In this document: in pieces, positions 38,672 through 48,637 of the stretch
Numbering within the stretch: the stretch's first letter is position 1
Layout: each line of letters begins with the position of its first letter
Assembly (NCBI RefSeq): GCF_000497755.1
Contig: NZ_AYOD01000015.1
Location: forward strand, 62,001-126,000
Length of the DNA: 64,000 nucleotides
Direction of reading: 5' to 3'
DNA from: Aliihoeflea sp. 2WW
GTDB lineage: Bacteria; Pseudomonadota; Alphaproteobacteria; Rhizobiales; Rhizobiaceae
Notes under the pieces: model-generated
Databases searched by the model: none
What the model saw: only the letters and a program-made list of their open reading frames with translations
What the model was told of the DNA's origin: nothing
Made by a program: the position numbers and the translations under genes

Positions 38672-39183
38672 GCGCCCTGCCGCAGATCGGCCAGATGCCC
38701 GAACGCGTCGACCACCGCCCGGTAGACGTCGCGCTTGAACGGCACGATCAGGTCGGGCAGGTCCGACATTGGCTTCCAGGCCCAAGCATCGAACTCGGCC
38801 GCATGGCCGCCGGGCGGAGGATCGATGGCGATCTCGCTTTCATCGCCCTCGAAGCGAAAGGCGAACCAGCGCTGCATCTGCCCGCAATATTTGCCCTTGA
38901 ACGCCACGCCGACGAGATGCGGCGGCAGGTCGTAATTGATCCAGTCCGGCGCCGCCTCGATGAGCGACACGGTCTTCATGCCGGTTTCTTCGTAGAGTTC
39001 GCGATGCGCCGCCTCGAGCGGGTCCTCGCCGGCATCGATCCCACCCTGCGGCATCTGCCACAGTTGCGCGGCACCCGCCATTTCGCCATCGGGCTCGGCG
39101 ATACGCCGTCCGACCCAGACGAGGCCGTCGCGATTGAGAACCATGATGCCGACGCAAGGGCGGTAGGGAAGCTTGTTCTTCAT
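38668..39183 (-). CDS. rppH: RNA pyrophosphohydrolase
   Basis: The 171-residue Nudix protein contains the full box [22 protein letters not shown] (GX5EX7REUXEEXGU) and the RppH-like start [21 protein letters not shown]. RppH removes pyrophosphate from 5' triphosphate RNA ends and starts mRNA decay; the alphaproteobacterial form is also known as the invasion protein IalA and cleaves dinucleoside polyphosphates. It follows the divergent polysaccharide deacetylase gene by 9 bp, in a conserved envC-ctpA-deacetylase-rppH string. Confidence 0.93.
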   Translation of the reverse strand: MKNKLPYRPCVGIMVLNRDGLVWVGRRIAEPDGEMAGAAQLWQMPQGGIDAGEDPLEAAHRELYEETGMKTVSLIEAAPDWINYDLPPHLVGVAFKGKYCGQMQRWFAFRFEGDESEIAIDPPPGGHAAEFDAWAWKPMSDLPDLIVPFKRDVYRAVVDAFGHLADLRQGA

Positions 39184-39192
39184 CCGCCCTGC

Positions 39193-40338
39193 CTATCTGC
39201 GTTCCGGATCGTTTGCGAGTGCGGAATAGCCGACGATCTCGATGCCCCGCAGCCTTGCCTCCGAAATCCACGCCGAAACGGCATCGATCGTCACGTCGAA
39301 ACCGGCCCCGATGGCGATGGCGGAGCCCGTCGCGCGCGCCACCCGCTCCGCCTCGTCGAGCTTTCGCAGGATATCGCCACGCTCGCGCACCGTGTCGATG
39401 GCGACGGACGCGGCGGCGAACGGCACGCCGGCCGACGCCGCCTGCGTATCGGCGATGCTGCGTGCGGACGAGCCGTCGTCGAGGTAACCGAGGCCGCGAT
39501 CGGCGAGTTCCCGCATCAGCGCCTGCATCGCGCCAGTGTCGGCCACGAAGCGCGCGCCCATATAGTTCATGATGCCGGTGTAGTTAGTCATCCGGCCGAG
39601 GGTCCATTGCAGGTCTTCGCGAAAGGTCATCGGATCGGCATCGACCGTCAGCGTGCCGCGACCCGGATCGACATTGGGATAGTCGAACGGCTCCAGCGGC
39701 ACCTGCATCAAGAGTTCGTGCCCCTTGCGCCGCGCCGTCTGCATCCAGCGATCGAGGCTGTTGCCGGCCGGTGCGAAGGCGAGCGTCACCTCGGCCGGCA
39801 AAACCTCGATGGCGCGCTGCGTACCGGTCTGCGACAGGCCGAGCCCGCCAACGACGATGGCGATTCGCGCCCCGCGCGCGCCCGACCAGGGACGCGCATA
39901 GGCGTCGAAGGGCCGTCCTCCGTCAGCCGAACGCCGCGGCAGCGGGCCGTAGTCGGAGGGCTCGACGAGATCGGGATCGGGCAAATGCGCGGTCGCGGCA
40001 TTGCGGGAGAGGCCCGCCGGGTCGCGGATCGTGACGACGCTCGGACTGTCCGTGTCGCTGCGTGGCTCGATCCGCGTGATGGACGGGCCGGAGGCACGCG
40101 GCGTCTCGGCAGCCGGCACTTGCGGCTCGGGCTCGGATGTCGGGGTTGCGACGACCAGCGGTGGCGGCGAGCGCAACCCGTCATCGTGAAGCGTGGCGAG
40201 GACCGAAAGCCCGAAAAGAACGACCGCGGCGGCTGCCGCACCGATGGCCACCCGGCGGCTGCCGGGATCACGCGGCGATCTTCGCCGCGGCCCCTGGCCG
40301 ATCGGCCGGTCGATCTCCCTGTCGCCAAAGTCCAGCAC
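39193..40338 (-). CDS. Divergent polysaccharide deacetylase family protein
   Basis: The 381-residue protein starts at a GTG at 40338 with GAGGG upstream. It has a cytoplasmic tail, one membrane helix (about 32-52), a proline-rich linker and a C-terminal domain (about 150-380) with ARIAIVVGGLGLSQTGTQRA and VTLAFAPAGNSLDRWMQTA. This is the divergent polysaccharide deacetylase (DUF610/YibQ) group, found next to envC and ctpA in many bacteria. The group lacks the usual NodB metal site, so its catalysis is uncertain. Genomic association suggests work on cell-wall division with the two upstream genes. Confidence 0.87.
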   Translation of the reverse strand: MLDFGDREIDRPIGQGPRRRSPRDPGSRRVAIGAAAAAVVLFGLSVLATLHDDGLRSPPPLVVATPTSEPEPQVPAAETPRASGPSITRIEPRSDTDSPSVVTIRDPAGLSRNAATAHLPDPDLVEPSDYGPLPRRSADGGRPFDAYARPWSGARGARIAIVVGGLGLSQTGTQRAIEVLPAEVTLAFAPAGNSLDRWMQTARRKGHELLMQVPLEPFDYPNVDPGRGTLTVDADPMTFREDLQWTLGRMTNYTGIMNYMGARFVADTGAMQALMRELADRGLGYLDDGSSARSIADTQAASAGVPFAAASVAIDTVRERGDILRKLDEAERVARATGSAIAIGAGFDVTIDAVSAWISEARLRGIEIVGYSALANDPERR

Positions 40339-40398
40339 CGCGCGCCCTCAGCCCCGAATCACTATCGCGAAGATCGTGCATTCGTCGCGAATATGCAA

Positions 40399-40428
40399 AA
40401 GGCCGGCGAAGTCGCCCTCGCCGGCCTT
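40399..40428 (-). terminator. Stem-loop after ctpA
   Basis: AAGGCCGGCGA and TCGCCGGCCTT make an 11-bp perfect stem with an 8-base loop; on the minus strand the stem ends in TTTT. It sits between ctpA and the deacetylase gene, so it may terminate or reduce transcription into the downstream genes. Confidence 0.85.
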
Positions 40429-40446
40429 GTTTTGATTGCGCCCGCT

Positions 40447-41778
40447 TTACTGCTGCAGGACGGCGCGGTCCGGATTGGGCGGGAAGGCCGGATCGGTCTT
40501 CTCGCCGCGGATCAGGTCGTAGGCGTAGTTGAGCTGGATGTCGTCTTCCGGCTCCGGCGGCACATAGGCCGAAGAGCCCGAACCTTCCTCGCCTTCCTCG
40601 GCGCCGCGGATATGGCCCGGCAGGGCCGATTCGCCGCGCGTCGCCTCGGCGGCAGCGCTCCTGAGCTCTTCCGGCAGCGGCTGGTCGACCGAGATGTCGG
40701 GCGTGATGCCCTTCCCCTGGATCGAGGTGCCGGCCGGCGTGTAGTAGAGCGCCGTCGTCAGACGCAACGCACCGCTTTCGCCGAGCGGAATGATCGTCTG
40801 GACCGAGCCCTTGCCGAAGGACTGCGAGCCGACGACGGTAGCGCGACGGTGATCCTGCAACGCTCCGGCGACAATCTCGGAAGCGCTGGCCGAACCGCCA
40901 TTGACGAGCACGATCAGCGGCTTGCCGTCGATCGCATCGCCCGGTCGCGAGTCAAAGCGCGTCACGTTGGATGCCTCCCGGCCGCGGGTCGAGACGATCT
41001 CGCCGCGATCGAGGAAGGTGTCCGTCACGCTGACCGACTGGTCGAGCAGACCGCCCGGATTGAGACGCAGGTCGAGCACGTAGCCCTTGAGGTTCTCATC
41101 CGGAATCTCGGCCTTGATCGCCTCGATCGCGGCATTGAGGTCGTCCTGCGTCTTCTCGGTGAAGGAATTGATCTTGATGTAACCGATGTCTTCCTCGACG
41201 CGGTGACGCACCGCACGCACCTTGATGATGTCGCGCACGATCTCGATCTTGATCGGTTCAGAAGCGCCTTCGCGCAGAATCGTCAGCTCGATCGAGGTAT
41301 CGACCTTGCCGCGCATCTTGTCGACGGCATCGGCGAGCGTCAGTCCACGAACCTCTTCGCCGTCGATCGCCGAGATGAAATCGCCGGCCAGGACGCCTGC
41401 GCGAGCGGCGGGCGTATCCTCGATCGGGGAAATGACCTTCACGAGGTCGTTTTCCATCGTCACCTCGATGCCGAGGCCACCGAATTCGCCGCGGGTCTGC
41501 ACGCGCATGTCCTGCGCCGCGTCGGGTGTCAGATAGGAGGAATGCGGATCGAGCGATGTCAGCATGCCGTTGATCGCGTTCTCGATCAGCTTTGCGTCCT
41601 CGGGCTCGGTCACATACTGGGCACGCACGCGTTCGAAGATGTCTCCGAAGATCGCCAGTTGCCGGTAAGTCTCGGACCCGGCCGCGTTCGCCGACGTCCC
41701 GGCACCGCCATGGACGAGGCTCATCGCGGACGCGCCCATCAACGCACCGGCAATCAGAAGAGACATTCTACGTATCAT
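40447..41778 (-). CDS. ctpA: S41 family carboxyl-terminal processing protease CtpA
   Basis: The ATG at 41778 gives 443 residues with an N-terminal signal anchor (MIRRMSLLIAGALMGASAM). A PDZ domain (about 90-170) precedes the S41 catalytic core, with the serine in GGSASASEIVAGALQ and the lysine in GSQSFGKGSVQT. The protease trims or degrades periplasmic proteins, including peptidoglycan hydrolases. The start codon lies inside the last codons of envC (11-bp overlap), so the two are translationally coupled, which fits joint control of wall hydrolysis. The tail is proline and glutamate rich. Confidence 0.93.
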   Translation of the reverse strand: MIRRMSLLIAGALMGASAMSLVHGGAGTSANAAGSETYRQLAIFGDIFERVRAQYVTEPEDAKLIENAINGMLTSLDPHSSYLTPDAAQDMRVQTRGEFGGLGIEVTMENDLVKVISPIEDTPAARAGVLAGDFISAIDGEEVRGLTLADAVDKMRGKVDTSIELTILREGASEPIKIEIVRDIIKVRAVRHRVEEDIGYIKINSFTEKTQDDLNAAIEAIKAEIPDENLKGYVLDLRLNPGGLLDQSVSVTDTFLDRGEIVSTRGREASNVTRFDSRPGDAIDGKPLIVLVNGGSASASEIVAGALQDHRRATVVGSQSFGKGSVQTIIPLGESGALRLTTALYYTPAGTSIQGKGITPDISVDQPLPEELRSAAAEATRGESALPGHIRGAEEGEEGSGSSAYVPPEPEDDIQLNYAYDLIRGEKTDPAFPPNPDRAVLQQ

Positions 41779-43087
41779 TTCCTGTCCTTCCAGAACTGCG
41801 CTCCGCCCACCATGGTGAGGGATCGACGGGTTTTCCTTGCCTGCGGAACTCCACGTAGAGTTCCGGGCCATTGTTCGTACTCCCGAAGGCGGCAGTGCTT
41901 GCCACCCTCGCCTCTCCCATGGCTCCGACCGGCTCACCCGCCATCAGGGTCTGGCCGAGCGACACGCTCACCCGACCCAATCCCGCCAGGACGACATGAT
42001 AGCCCTCGCCCACATTCAGGATCAAGAGTTGTCCATAGGATCTGAACGGTCCCGCATAGAGAACGGCCCCGGCCGCCGGAGCCGTGACGATTGCGCCCGA
42101 ATGTGTTTTAACCATGTCGCCCATGAGGGGCCTTCCAGCCGCGTCCGACTCGCCGAAGCGCTGTCCGATCTGGCCGAAAACCGGCAATGCGACCTGATTC
42201 TTGAGGGCTTCGAAGGGAAGGCTCGCGGCAAGGTTCGGCTCCCGCGCCGGAGGTAGCTGGCGCCGCGCTTCCTCTGCCGCCTTCGCGGCCTCTTCCGCCG
42301 CTTCGCGCGCGCCCGAAATGTCACTTTCCAGTGAAGCGATCAGGTCCTGGAGCGTTCCCGCCCGCCCCGCCATCTCCTCGGAGCGCGCCTGCTGCTCGGC
42401 GAGATCGGCCGCCGACTGCTCTTCGAGCTTCTGCTTTTCCGCGATCAGGCCCGCCAGACGATGCTTTTCGCCGGCCTGATCGGCGACGGTCCGAAAGAGG
42501 CGGGCGCGCTCGCCTTCGATCGACGCCTTCAGCGACGACAATTGCTTGAGGTCGGCGAGGAGTTCGGCGGTCTCGTGGCGCATTTCCGGAACGACCGAGC
42601 CGAGCAGGATGGCGCTGCGTACGGAGGCGAGCGCATCTTCCGGCTGCACCAGGATCGCGGGCGGCGGGTTGAGGCCCATGCGCTGCAGCGCAGCCAGAAC
42701 CTCGCCCAGCAATTCGCGCCGCTCGCCGAGCGATAAGCGCAGCCGGTCTTCCTGATGCCGCATCCCGTCCAGCCGCGCGGCGATGTCCTCGATATCCTGC
42801 TGAAGCTTGCGCTCCGTCTTGGCTGCCTGAACCAGCGCGGCCGATAGCGCGGCGTGGTCCTTGCGCACCGCCTCGATCTCGACTTCCAATTCCAACAGCC
42901 GCTCGCTCGTCAGCGCGATCTGCGACTGGATTTCCTCGTATTCGTCGGTCGACTGCGCGTGCCGAAGCTCCATGGCCGCGATGTCGTCGGCTTCCGGACT
43001 CGCCAGCGACGGCGAGGCGAACTGGCACAGCATCATGAATGCCAATGCAAGGCCGCCCGTCCTGCCAATCGTCGAAAGCTGCCGCAC
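41768..43087 (-). CDS. envC: EnvC-like murein hydrolase activator (degenerate LytM domain)
   Basis: The 439-residue protein has a signal peptide, a long coiled coil (about 35-250: alternating Leu/Glu/Arg/Gln heptads) and a C-terminal LytM/M23 domain. In that domain the zinc ligands are not intact: HSGAI replaces the HxxxD motif and ELYVEF replaces the HxH motif. The same loss is known in E. coli EnvC, which activates amidases instead of cutting wall itself. I therefore read it as a divisome-linked amidase activator. Its end overlaps the ctpA start by 11 bp. Confidence 0.9.
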   Translation of the reverse strand: MRQLSTIGRTGGLALAFMMLCQFASPSLASPEADDIAAMELRHAQSTDEYEEIQSQIALTSERLLELEVEIEAVRKDHAALSAALVQAAKTERKLQQDIEDIAARLDGMRHQEDRLRLSLGERRELLGEVLAALQRMGLNPPPAILVQPEDALASVRSAILLGSVVPEMRHETAELLADLKQLSSLKASIEGERARLFRTVADQAGEKHRLAGLIAEKQKLEEQSAADLAEQQARSEEMAGRAGTLQDLIASLESDISGAREAAEEAAKAAEEARRQLPPAREPNLAASLPFEALKNQVALPVFGQIGQRFGESDAAGRPLMGDMVKTHSGAIVTAPAAGAVLYAGPFRSYGQLLILNVGEGYHVVLAGLGRVSVSLGQTLMAGEPVGAMGEARVASTAAFGSTNNGPELYVEFRRQGKPVDPSPWWAERSSGRTGNDT

Positions 43088-43156
43088 TGAATTCCGTCCA
43101 ACCCGAATCGTCGATGCCGATCCTGGGGCGCGATCGTTAAGGAACGATCAACCATG

Positions 43157-43636
43157 TCAGGCCCGGTGGTAGGGATGGTTCGAAAGGATGGTCGAGGCGC
43201 GGTAGAGCTGTTCGGCGAGGAGCACGCGCACGAGCTGGTGCGGCCAGGTCAGGGCGCCGAAGGAGAGCAGCAGGTCCGCCTTGGCGCGCAGCGCCGGATC
43301 GTGCCCGTCGGCGCCGCCGATCGCGACGATCATCGTCTTCCGTCCGCCATCGATATGGCGCGAAAGGTAGTCGGAGAAGGCCGGCGAGGTCATGTTCTTG
43401 CCGCGCTCGTCGAGAAGCACCAGCGCGGCATCGCCCAGGGCACTTTCGAGCCTGTCGGCCTCCTCGCGCATGCGCTGTTCGGCACTGCGCGCTTGGCTTT
43501 CCGCGATCTCGGTGACGCCGGAAAACTCCATGCCGACCGCCGGGCCCGCCTTGGCGAGACGGTCGAGATAGCGCGCAACGAGGTCGCGCTCGGGCCCGGC
43601 CTTCATGCGGCCGACAGCATGTATGGAGAGGCGCAA
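43157..43636 (-). CDS. rlmH: 23S rRNA (pseudouridine1915-N3)-methyltransferase RlmH
   Basis: The 159-residue protein appears to start at a TTG at 43636, as the product MRLSIHAVGRMKAGPERDLV aligns with the family start and no other start codon fits. It is a SPOUT-fold methyltransferase with the SAM-binding knot region IVAIGGADGHDPALR and the C-terminal YRASTILSNHPYHRA. RlmH methylates pseudouridine 1915 of 23S rRNA on the assembled ribosome. Gene order rsfS-rlmH is conserved widely. Confidence 0.94.
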   Translation of the reverse strand: MRLSIHAVGRMKAGPERDLVARYLDRLAKAGPAVGMEFSGVTEIAESQARSAEQRMREEADRLESALGDAALVLLDERGKNMTSPAFSDYLSRHIDGGRKTMIVAIGGADGHDPALRAKADLLLSFGALTWPHQLVRVLLAEQLYRASTILSNHPYHRA

Positions 43637-43719
43637 GCGGGCGCTCCGGTTTCAAGCCGAACGTGTCGATCCCCGCCGGATGCGGGCATTTCGAGCCGGC
43701 GGAGGTCTACGCCCGCGGC

Positions 43720-44097
43720 TTAGTGCACGGTCTCGTCGTCGAGATCGGGAGCCTGCCACATCTTTTCGATGTTGTAGAACTCACGCACCTCGAGCCGGAA
43801 GATGTGCACGATGATGTCGCCCGTATCGACGAGCACCCAGTCCGCACTGGCCAGGCCCTCCACGCGCGGCGTACCCAGTCCTGCCTCCTTGACCGCCTTG
43901 ATCAGATGATCGGCGACGGCGGCGACATGACGATGGGAGCGGCCCGACGCGACGACCATGAAGTCGCCGAGGCTGGACTTGCGCTGAATGTCGATGGGGA
44001 CAATGTTTTCGGCCTTGGAGTCTTCCAGACTGGCAAGGACCGAGTTCAGGATCTGGGACGGCTCGACCATGCGGGTCATCCCGGACGACGAAGGCAC
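43720..44097 (-). CDS. rsfS: Ribosomal silencing factor RsfS
   Basis: The 125-residue protein begins at a GTG at 44097 with GGAAGG 8 bases upstream; ATG codons at 44079 and 44070 are alternative starts. The fold signature is clear: DIQRKSSLGDFMVVASGRSHRHVAAVADHLIKAVKE and VEGLASADWVLVDTGDIIVHIF. RsfS binds ribosomal protein L14 and blocks 30S/50S joining during starvation. It lies between nadD and rlmH, as in most bacteria. The 168 bp to nadD contain no gene or RNA that I can recognise. Confidence 0.93.
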   Translation of the reverse strand: MPSSSGMTRMVEPSQILNSVLASLEDSKAENIVPIDIQRKSSLGDFMVVASGRSHRHVAAVADHLIKAVKEAGLGTPRVEGLASADWVLVDTGDIIVHIFRLEVREFYNIEKMWQAPDLDDETVH

Positions 44098-44265
44098 GTG
44101 TTCGGCCTTCCCTTGGAGTGCTGTTCTCAGCGTTTTTCCTTTCGATCAAGAACAACAGTGGGGCGATCTAATGTCGGTCCGTGAATTCGAATCCGATGAT
44201 CTTGCCCGCACCATAGATAGGCAGAGTCCCGTTAAGGTTTCAAGACACGCGAAGAAACGATCCAA

Positions 44266-44889
44266 TCACGATCGTTCGGCCGATCGGATGGCGGTGGAGG
44301 AAAGCGAGGATCGCGGACCGTGGATGAAGGTCCAGGCCGGCGGCCGGGTGCGCGCGAGCGTGGCCGCATCGCTTTCGTCGACGCGTGAGCGGCTGAAGGT
44401 CTGCGCCATCTTCGACGACAGGAAGGCGAGCGTCGCGCCCGGCCTGTCGATCACCGCGATCGGCACGGTTCGCGCGATCTCGCGCCAGCGCTGCCAGAGG
44501 TGGAAATCGCGCAGATTGTCCGCGCCCATGATCCAGACGAAATCGACGCCGGGATTGCGCGTCGTCACATGATCGATCATGTCGGCCGTGTAGCGGATCG
44601 CCGATCCGGCCTCGAATGCGGTGATCTTGATGCGGGGGTTCTCAGTCAGCGTTTCGGACAGCGCGATGCGCTCGGACAGCGGCAACGCCTCGCGCCCGGC
44701 CTTGAGCGGATTGCCGGGCGTGACGATCCACCAGAGCTGGTCGAGGCGAAGCGCACGCAGCGCGATCTCGGCGACGAGTGCATGTCCGCCATGTGGTGGA
44801 TTGAACGACCCGCCGAAAAGGCCGACGGCCATGCCTTTTTCGACGTGTGGCATGTGCAGGTGTTTTGGAGAGATGGGGGTCTGGCTCAT
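44266..44889 (-). CDS. nadD: Nicotinate-nucleotide adenylyltransferase
   Basis: The 207-residue enzyme carries the nucleotidyltransferase motif GLFGGSFNPPHGGHALVAE and the C-terminal SSTAIR motif; FVWIMGADNLRDFHLW is the usual mid-region. NadD adenylates nicotinate mononucleotide to give deamido-NAD. The start at 44889 or the internal ATG (MAVGLFGG) both remain possible. It lies downstream of proA, from which it is separated by a pair of inverted repeats. Confidence 0.93.
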   Translation of the reverse strand: MSQTPISPKHLHMPHVEKGMAVGLFGGSFNPPHGGHALVAEIALRALRLDQLWWIVTPGNPLKAGREALPLSERIALSETLTENPRIKITAFEAGSAIRYTADMIDHVTTRNPGVDFVWIMGADNLRDFHLWQRWREIARTVPIAVIDRPGATLAFLSSKMAQTFSRSRVDESDAATLARTRPPAWTFIHGPRSSLSSTAIRSAERS

Positions 44890-44894
44890 CGCGA

Positions 44895-45056
44895 GGCACC
44901 CCCCTCTGGCCTGCCGGCCATCTCCCCCTCAAGGGGGGAGATCATTCGCGTCAAGCTCGCGCCCACTCTGCGACATTCAATGTTTGGCGAACCCACCGCC
45001 ACAGCATGATCTCCCCCCTTGAGGGAGAGATGCCCGGCAGGGCAGAGGGGGGTGCC
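44895..45056. repeat. Inverted pair of palindromic intergenic repeats
   Basis: A roughly 50-base unit (GGCACCCCCCTCTGG..., ending CTCAAGGGGGGAGATCA) occurs at 44895-44944 and again, in reverse complement with a few substitutions, at 45008-45056. Each unit contains smaller internal palindromes (CTGCCGGCCAT and CTCCCCCTCAAGGGGGGAG). Units like this are scattered through rhizobial intergenic DNA. Together they form a large hairpin between proA and nadD that could end transcription or act as a REP-like element. Confidence 0.85.
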
Positions 45057-45079
45057 TGGCGCAGACTGACCCGAACCTG

Positions 45080-46366
45080 CTATGGCCGCACCTGTCCGGC
45101 CCCGCGCACGCGATATTTGAACGACGTCAACTGCTCGACACCCACCGGCCCGCGCGCGTGCATGCGCCCCGTCGCGATGCCGATCTCCGCGCCCATGCCG
45201 AACTCGCCGCCATCGGCGAACTGGGTCGAGGCGTTGTGCAGCAGGATGGCCGAATCGATCTCGTTGAAGAACCGCTCCGCCGTCGCCGCATCGTCTGTGA
45301 CGATCGCCTCGGTATGATGCGAGGAATAGTGCTCGATATGGTCGATCGCGTCGGAAACGCCATCGACAAGCTTCACGGAGATGATCGCATCAAGATACTC
45401 GGTAGACCAGTCTTCTTCTTTCGCTGGCGCGGCCTTGGCGAAAACGGAACGCACCTCGTTCTCGGCGCGGATTTCGCAGCCCGCCGCATCGAGCGCGTTC
45501 AAGATCGGCAACAGGTGCGTGTCCTTCACCGCGCGGTCCACGAGCAGCGTCTCGGCCGACCCGCAGATGCCGGTACGCCGCATCTTGGCGTTGACGGCGA
45601 TCTGCACCGCCATGTCGAGATCGGCGCTGCGGTCGATATAGAGATGGCAGATGCCTTCGAGGTGCGCGAAGACGGGCACCCGCGCTTCCGTCTGCACGCG
45701 GCCGACGAGGCTCTTGCCGCCGCGCGGCACGATCACGTCGAGATTGCCCGACAGCCCGGTCAGCATCTCGCCGACGGCGGCGCGGTCCGTGGTCGGGACG
45801 AGCTGGATCGCATCGCCGGGCAACCCCGCCGCCTTCAGTCCCTCGATGAGGCAGGCGTGGATCGCCTGCGAGGAATTGAGCGAATCCGATCCGCCGCGCA
45901 GGATGACGGCATTGCCGGCCTTGAGGCACAACGCGCCGGCATCGGCCGTCACGTTGGGGCGGCTTTCGTAGATGACGCCGATGACACCAAGCGGCGTGCG
46001 CACCCGTTCGATGTGAAGCCCGTTCGGCCGGTCCCATTCGGCGATGATTTCGCCGATCGGATCTTTCAGTTCGGCGATCGCGCGGATGCCGTCGGCGATC
46101 GCGCGGATTCGGCCTGAATCGAGCTTGAGGCGGTCGAGCATCGCAGGCGACAGCCCGGCCTCTTCACCATTGGCCATATCGAGTGCATTGGCAGACAAGA
46201 TCGCCTGCTCCTGCCGCGCAACAGCCTGCGCCATGCCCACCAGCGCCGCATGCTTGCGCTCCGCCGACGCCAGCGCCAACGGTCGCGCCGCCGCCCGCGC
46301 GCGACGACCGATCTCGGCCATCAGCGCTGCGACGTCGTTTCGCGATCCTTCATGCGCCTGGAGCAT
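45080..46366 (-). CDS. proA: Glutamate-5-semialdehyde dehydrogenase (gamma-glutamyl phosphate reductase)
   Basis: The 428-residue enzyme belongs to the aldehyde dehydrogenase superfamily. The catalytic cysteine lies in [14 protein letters not shown]; the NADPH-binding region and the C-terminal oligomerisation part are complete. It reduces gamma-glutamyl phosphate made by ProB to glutamate semialdehyde on the way to proline. It follows proB by 11 bp with a strong ribosome site (GGGAG) and is upstream of the inverted repeats and nadD. Confidence 0.96.
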   Translation of the reverse strand: MLQAHEGSRNDVAALMAEIGRRARAAARPLALASAERKHAALVGMAQAVARQEQAILSANALDMANGEEAGLSPAMLDRLKLDSGRIRAIADGIRAIAELKDPIGEIIAEWDRPNGLHIERVRTPLGVIGVIYESRPNVTADAGALCLKAGNAVILRGGSDSLNSSQAIHACLIEGLKAAGLPGDAIQLVPTTDRAAVGEMLTGLSGNLDVIVPRGGKSLVGRVQTEARVPVFAHLEGICHLYIDRSADLDMAVQIAVNAKMRRTGICGSAETLLVDRAVKDTHLLPILNALDAAGCEIRAENEVRSVFAKAAPAKEEDWSTEYLDAIISVKLVDGVSDAIDHIEHYSSHHTEAIVTDDAATAERFFNEIDSAILLHNASTQFADGGEFGMGAEIGIATGRMHARGPVGVEQLTSFKYRVRGAGQVRP

Positions 46367-46377
46367 GATGCTCTCCC

Positions 46378-47505
46378 TTACCCTGCAACCACCGCGCGGG
46401 ACATGACGAGATCGTCCCGATGCACCATCGCCGCGCGCGCTTCATAGCCGAGAACCGTTTCGATCTCGGCCGTTTTCAGTCCCGCGATCTTTACGGCATC
46501 CGTTGCGTCATAGGCAACAAGTCCGCGCGCGACCTCAGCGCCGTCTGGCCCCAGGATCGCGACCGTGTCGCCGCGCGCGAACTGGCCGGAGACGAGCGTG
46601 ACGCCCGCCGGCAGCAGCGACTTGCCCGCCTGCAGAGCCCGCACCGCGCCGGCATCGACGGATATGCGGCCCGCCGGCTCGAGCTGGCCCGCGATCCATG
46701 TCTTGTAGCCGCGCACCGGATGGGCGCTCGCCTCGAAATAGGTCGCCCGCTCGCCGGCATCGATCGCGGCAAGCGGGTTCTGCCGCGCGCCGGAGGTGAT
46801 GATCATGGCGGTTCCGGCGGCCGTCGCGATCTTGCCGGCATCGATCTTGGTGCGCATCCCGCCGCGCGAAAGTTCAGACGCGGCCGCGCCCGCCATCGCC
46901 TCGATCTGCGGCGTGATCGCCTCGACATGGGGGATGAAAATCGCGTCGGGATCGAGTTGCGGCGGCGCGGTGTAGAGGCCGTCGATGTCGGAGAGTAGCA
47001 CGAGCAGGTCGGCGCCCATCATGGTGGCGACGCGCGCGGCGAGCCGATCATTGTCGCCATAGCGGATTTCTGAGGTCGCGACCGTGTCGTTCTCGTTGAT
47101 GACGGGAACCGCGTTGAGTTTCAGAAGCGTCGAGATCGTCGCGCGGGCATTGAGATAGCGCCGCCGCTCCTCGGTATCGCCGAGCGTTACGAGGACCTGG
47201 CCGGATTTGAGCCCGACGCGGCCCAATTCCTCGGCCCAGGCACCCGCAAGCGCGATCTGGCCCGCAGCGGCCGCCGCCTGGCTTTCCTCCAACCGCAAGG
47301 CACGACGCCCGAGGCCGAGAATGTTGCGTCCAAGCGCGATGGCTCCCGACGAGACGACGAGCACTTCGCAGCCTTCCGCGGTCAGCCTGCCGATATCCTC
47401 CGCGAGCGAGGCCAGCCATTCCCGCTTCAACCCGCTCGCACGGTCGACGAGAAGAGCCGAGCCGATCTTGACCGTGATGCGGCGGTGAGACGATAGCGCC
47501 TTCAT
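46378..47505 (-). CDS. proB: Glutamate 5-kinase
   Basis: Started at the ATG at 47505 ([20 protein letters not shown]) the protein has 375 residues. An amino-acid kinase domain (GSALLVDR and [13 protein letters not shown]) is followed by a C-terminal PUA domain (about 275-375). It phosphorylates glutamate in the first, proline-inhibited step of proline synthesis. It lies between obgE (5 bp upstream) and proA, in the conserved obgE-proB-proA order. Confidence 0.96.
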   Translation of the reverse strand: MKALSSHRRITVKIGSALLVDRASGLKREWLASLAEDIGRLTAEGCEVLVVSSGAIALGRNILGLGRRALRLEESQAAAAAGQIALAGAWAEELGRVGLKSGQVLVTLGDTEERRRYLNARATISTLLKLNAVPVINENDTVATSEIRYGDNDRLAARVATMMGADLLVLLSDIDGLYTAPPQLDPDAIFIPHVEAITPQIEAMAGAAASELSRGGMRTKIDAGKIATAAGTAMIITSGARQNPLAAIDAGERATYFEASAHPVRGYKTWIAGQLEPAGRISVDAGAVRALQAGKSLLPAGVTLVSGQFARGDTVAILGPDGAEVARGLVAYDATDAVKIAGLKTAEIETVLGYEARAAMVHRDDLVMSRAVVAG

Positions 47506-47510
47506 CGCGC

Positions 47511-48587
<1,077 letters not shown>

Positions 48588-48637
48588 TCATCTAGCCCAT
48601 CATGCGCCCAAGTGCGAGGGGCGCGGGGGTGAAACCG

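Noticed and set aside
38695-42045. 1116-residue open frame on the plus strand
   Set aside because: It runs antisense through rppH, the deacetylase gene and ctpA, all well-supported; no domain is visible in it.
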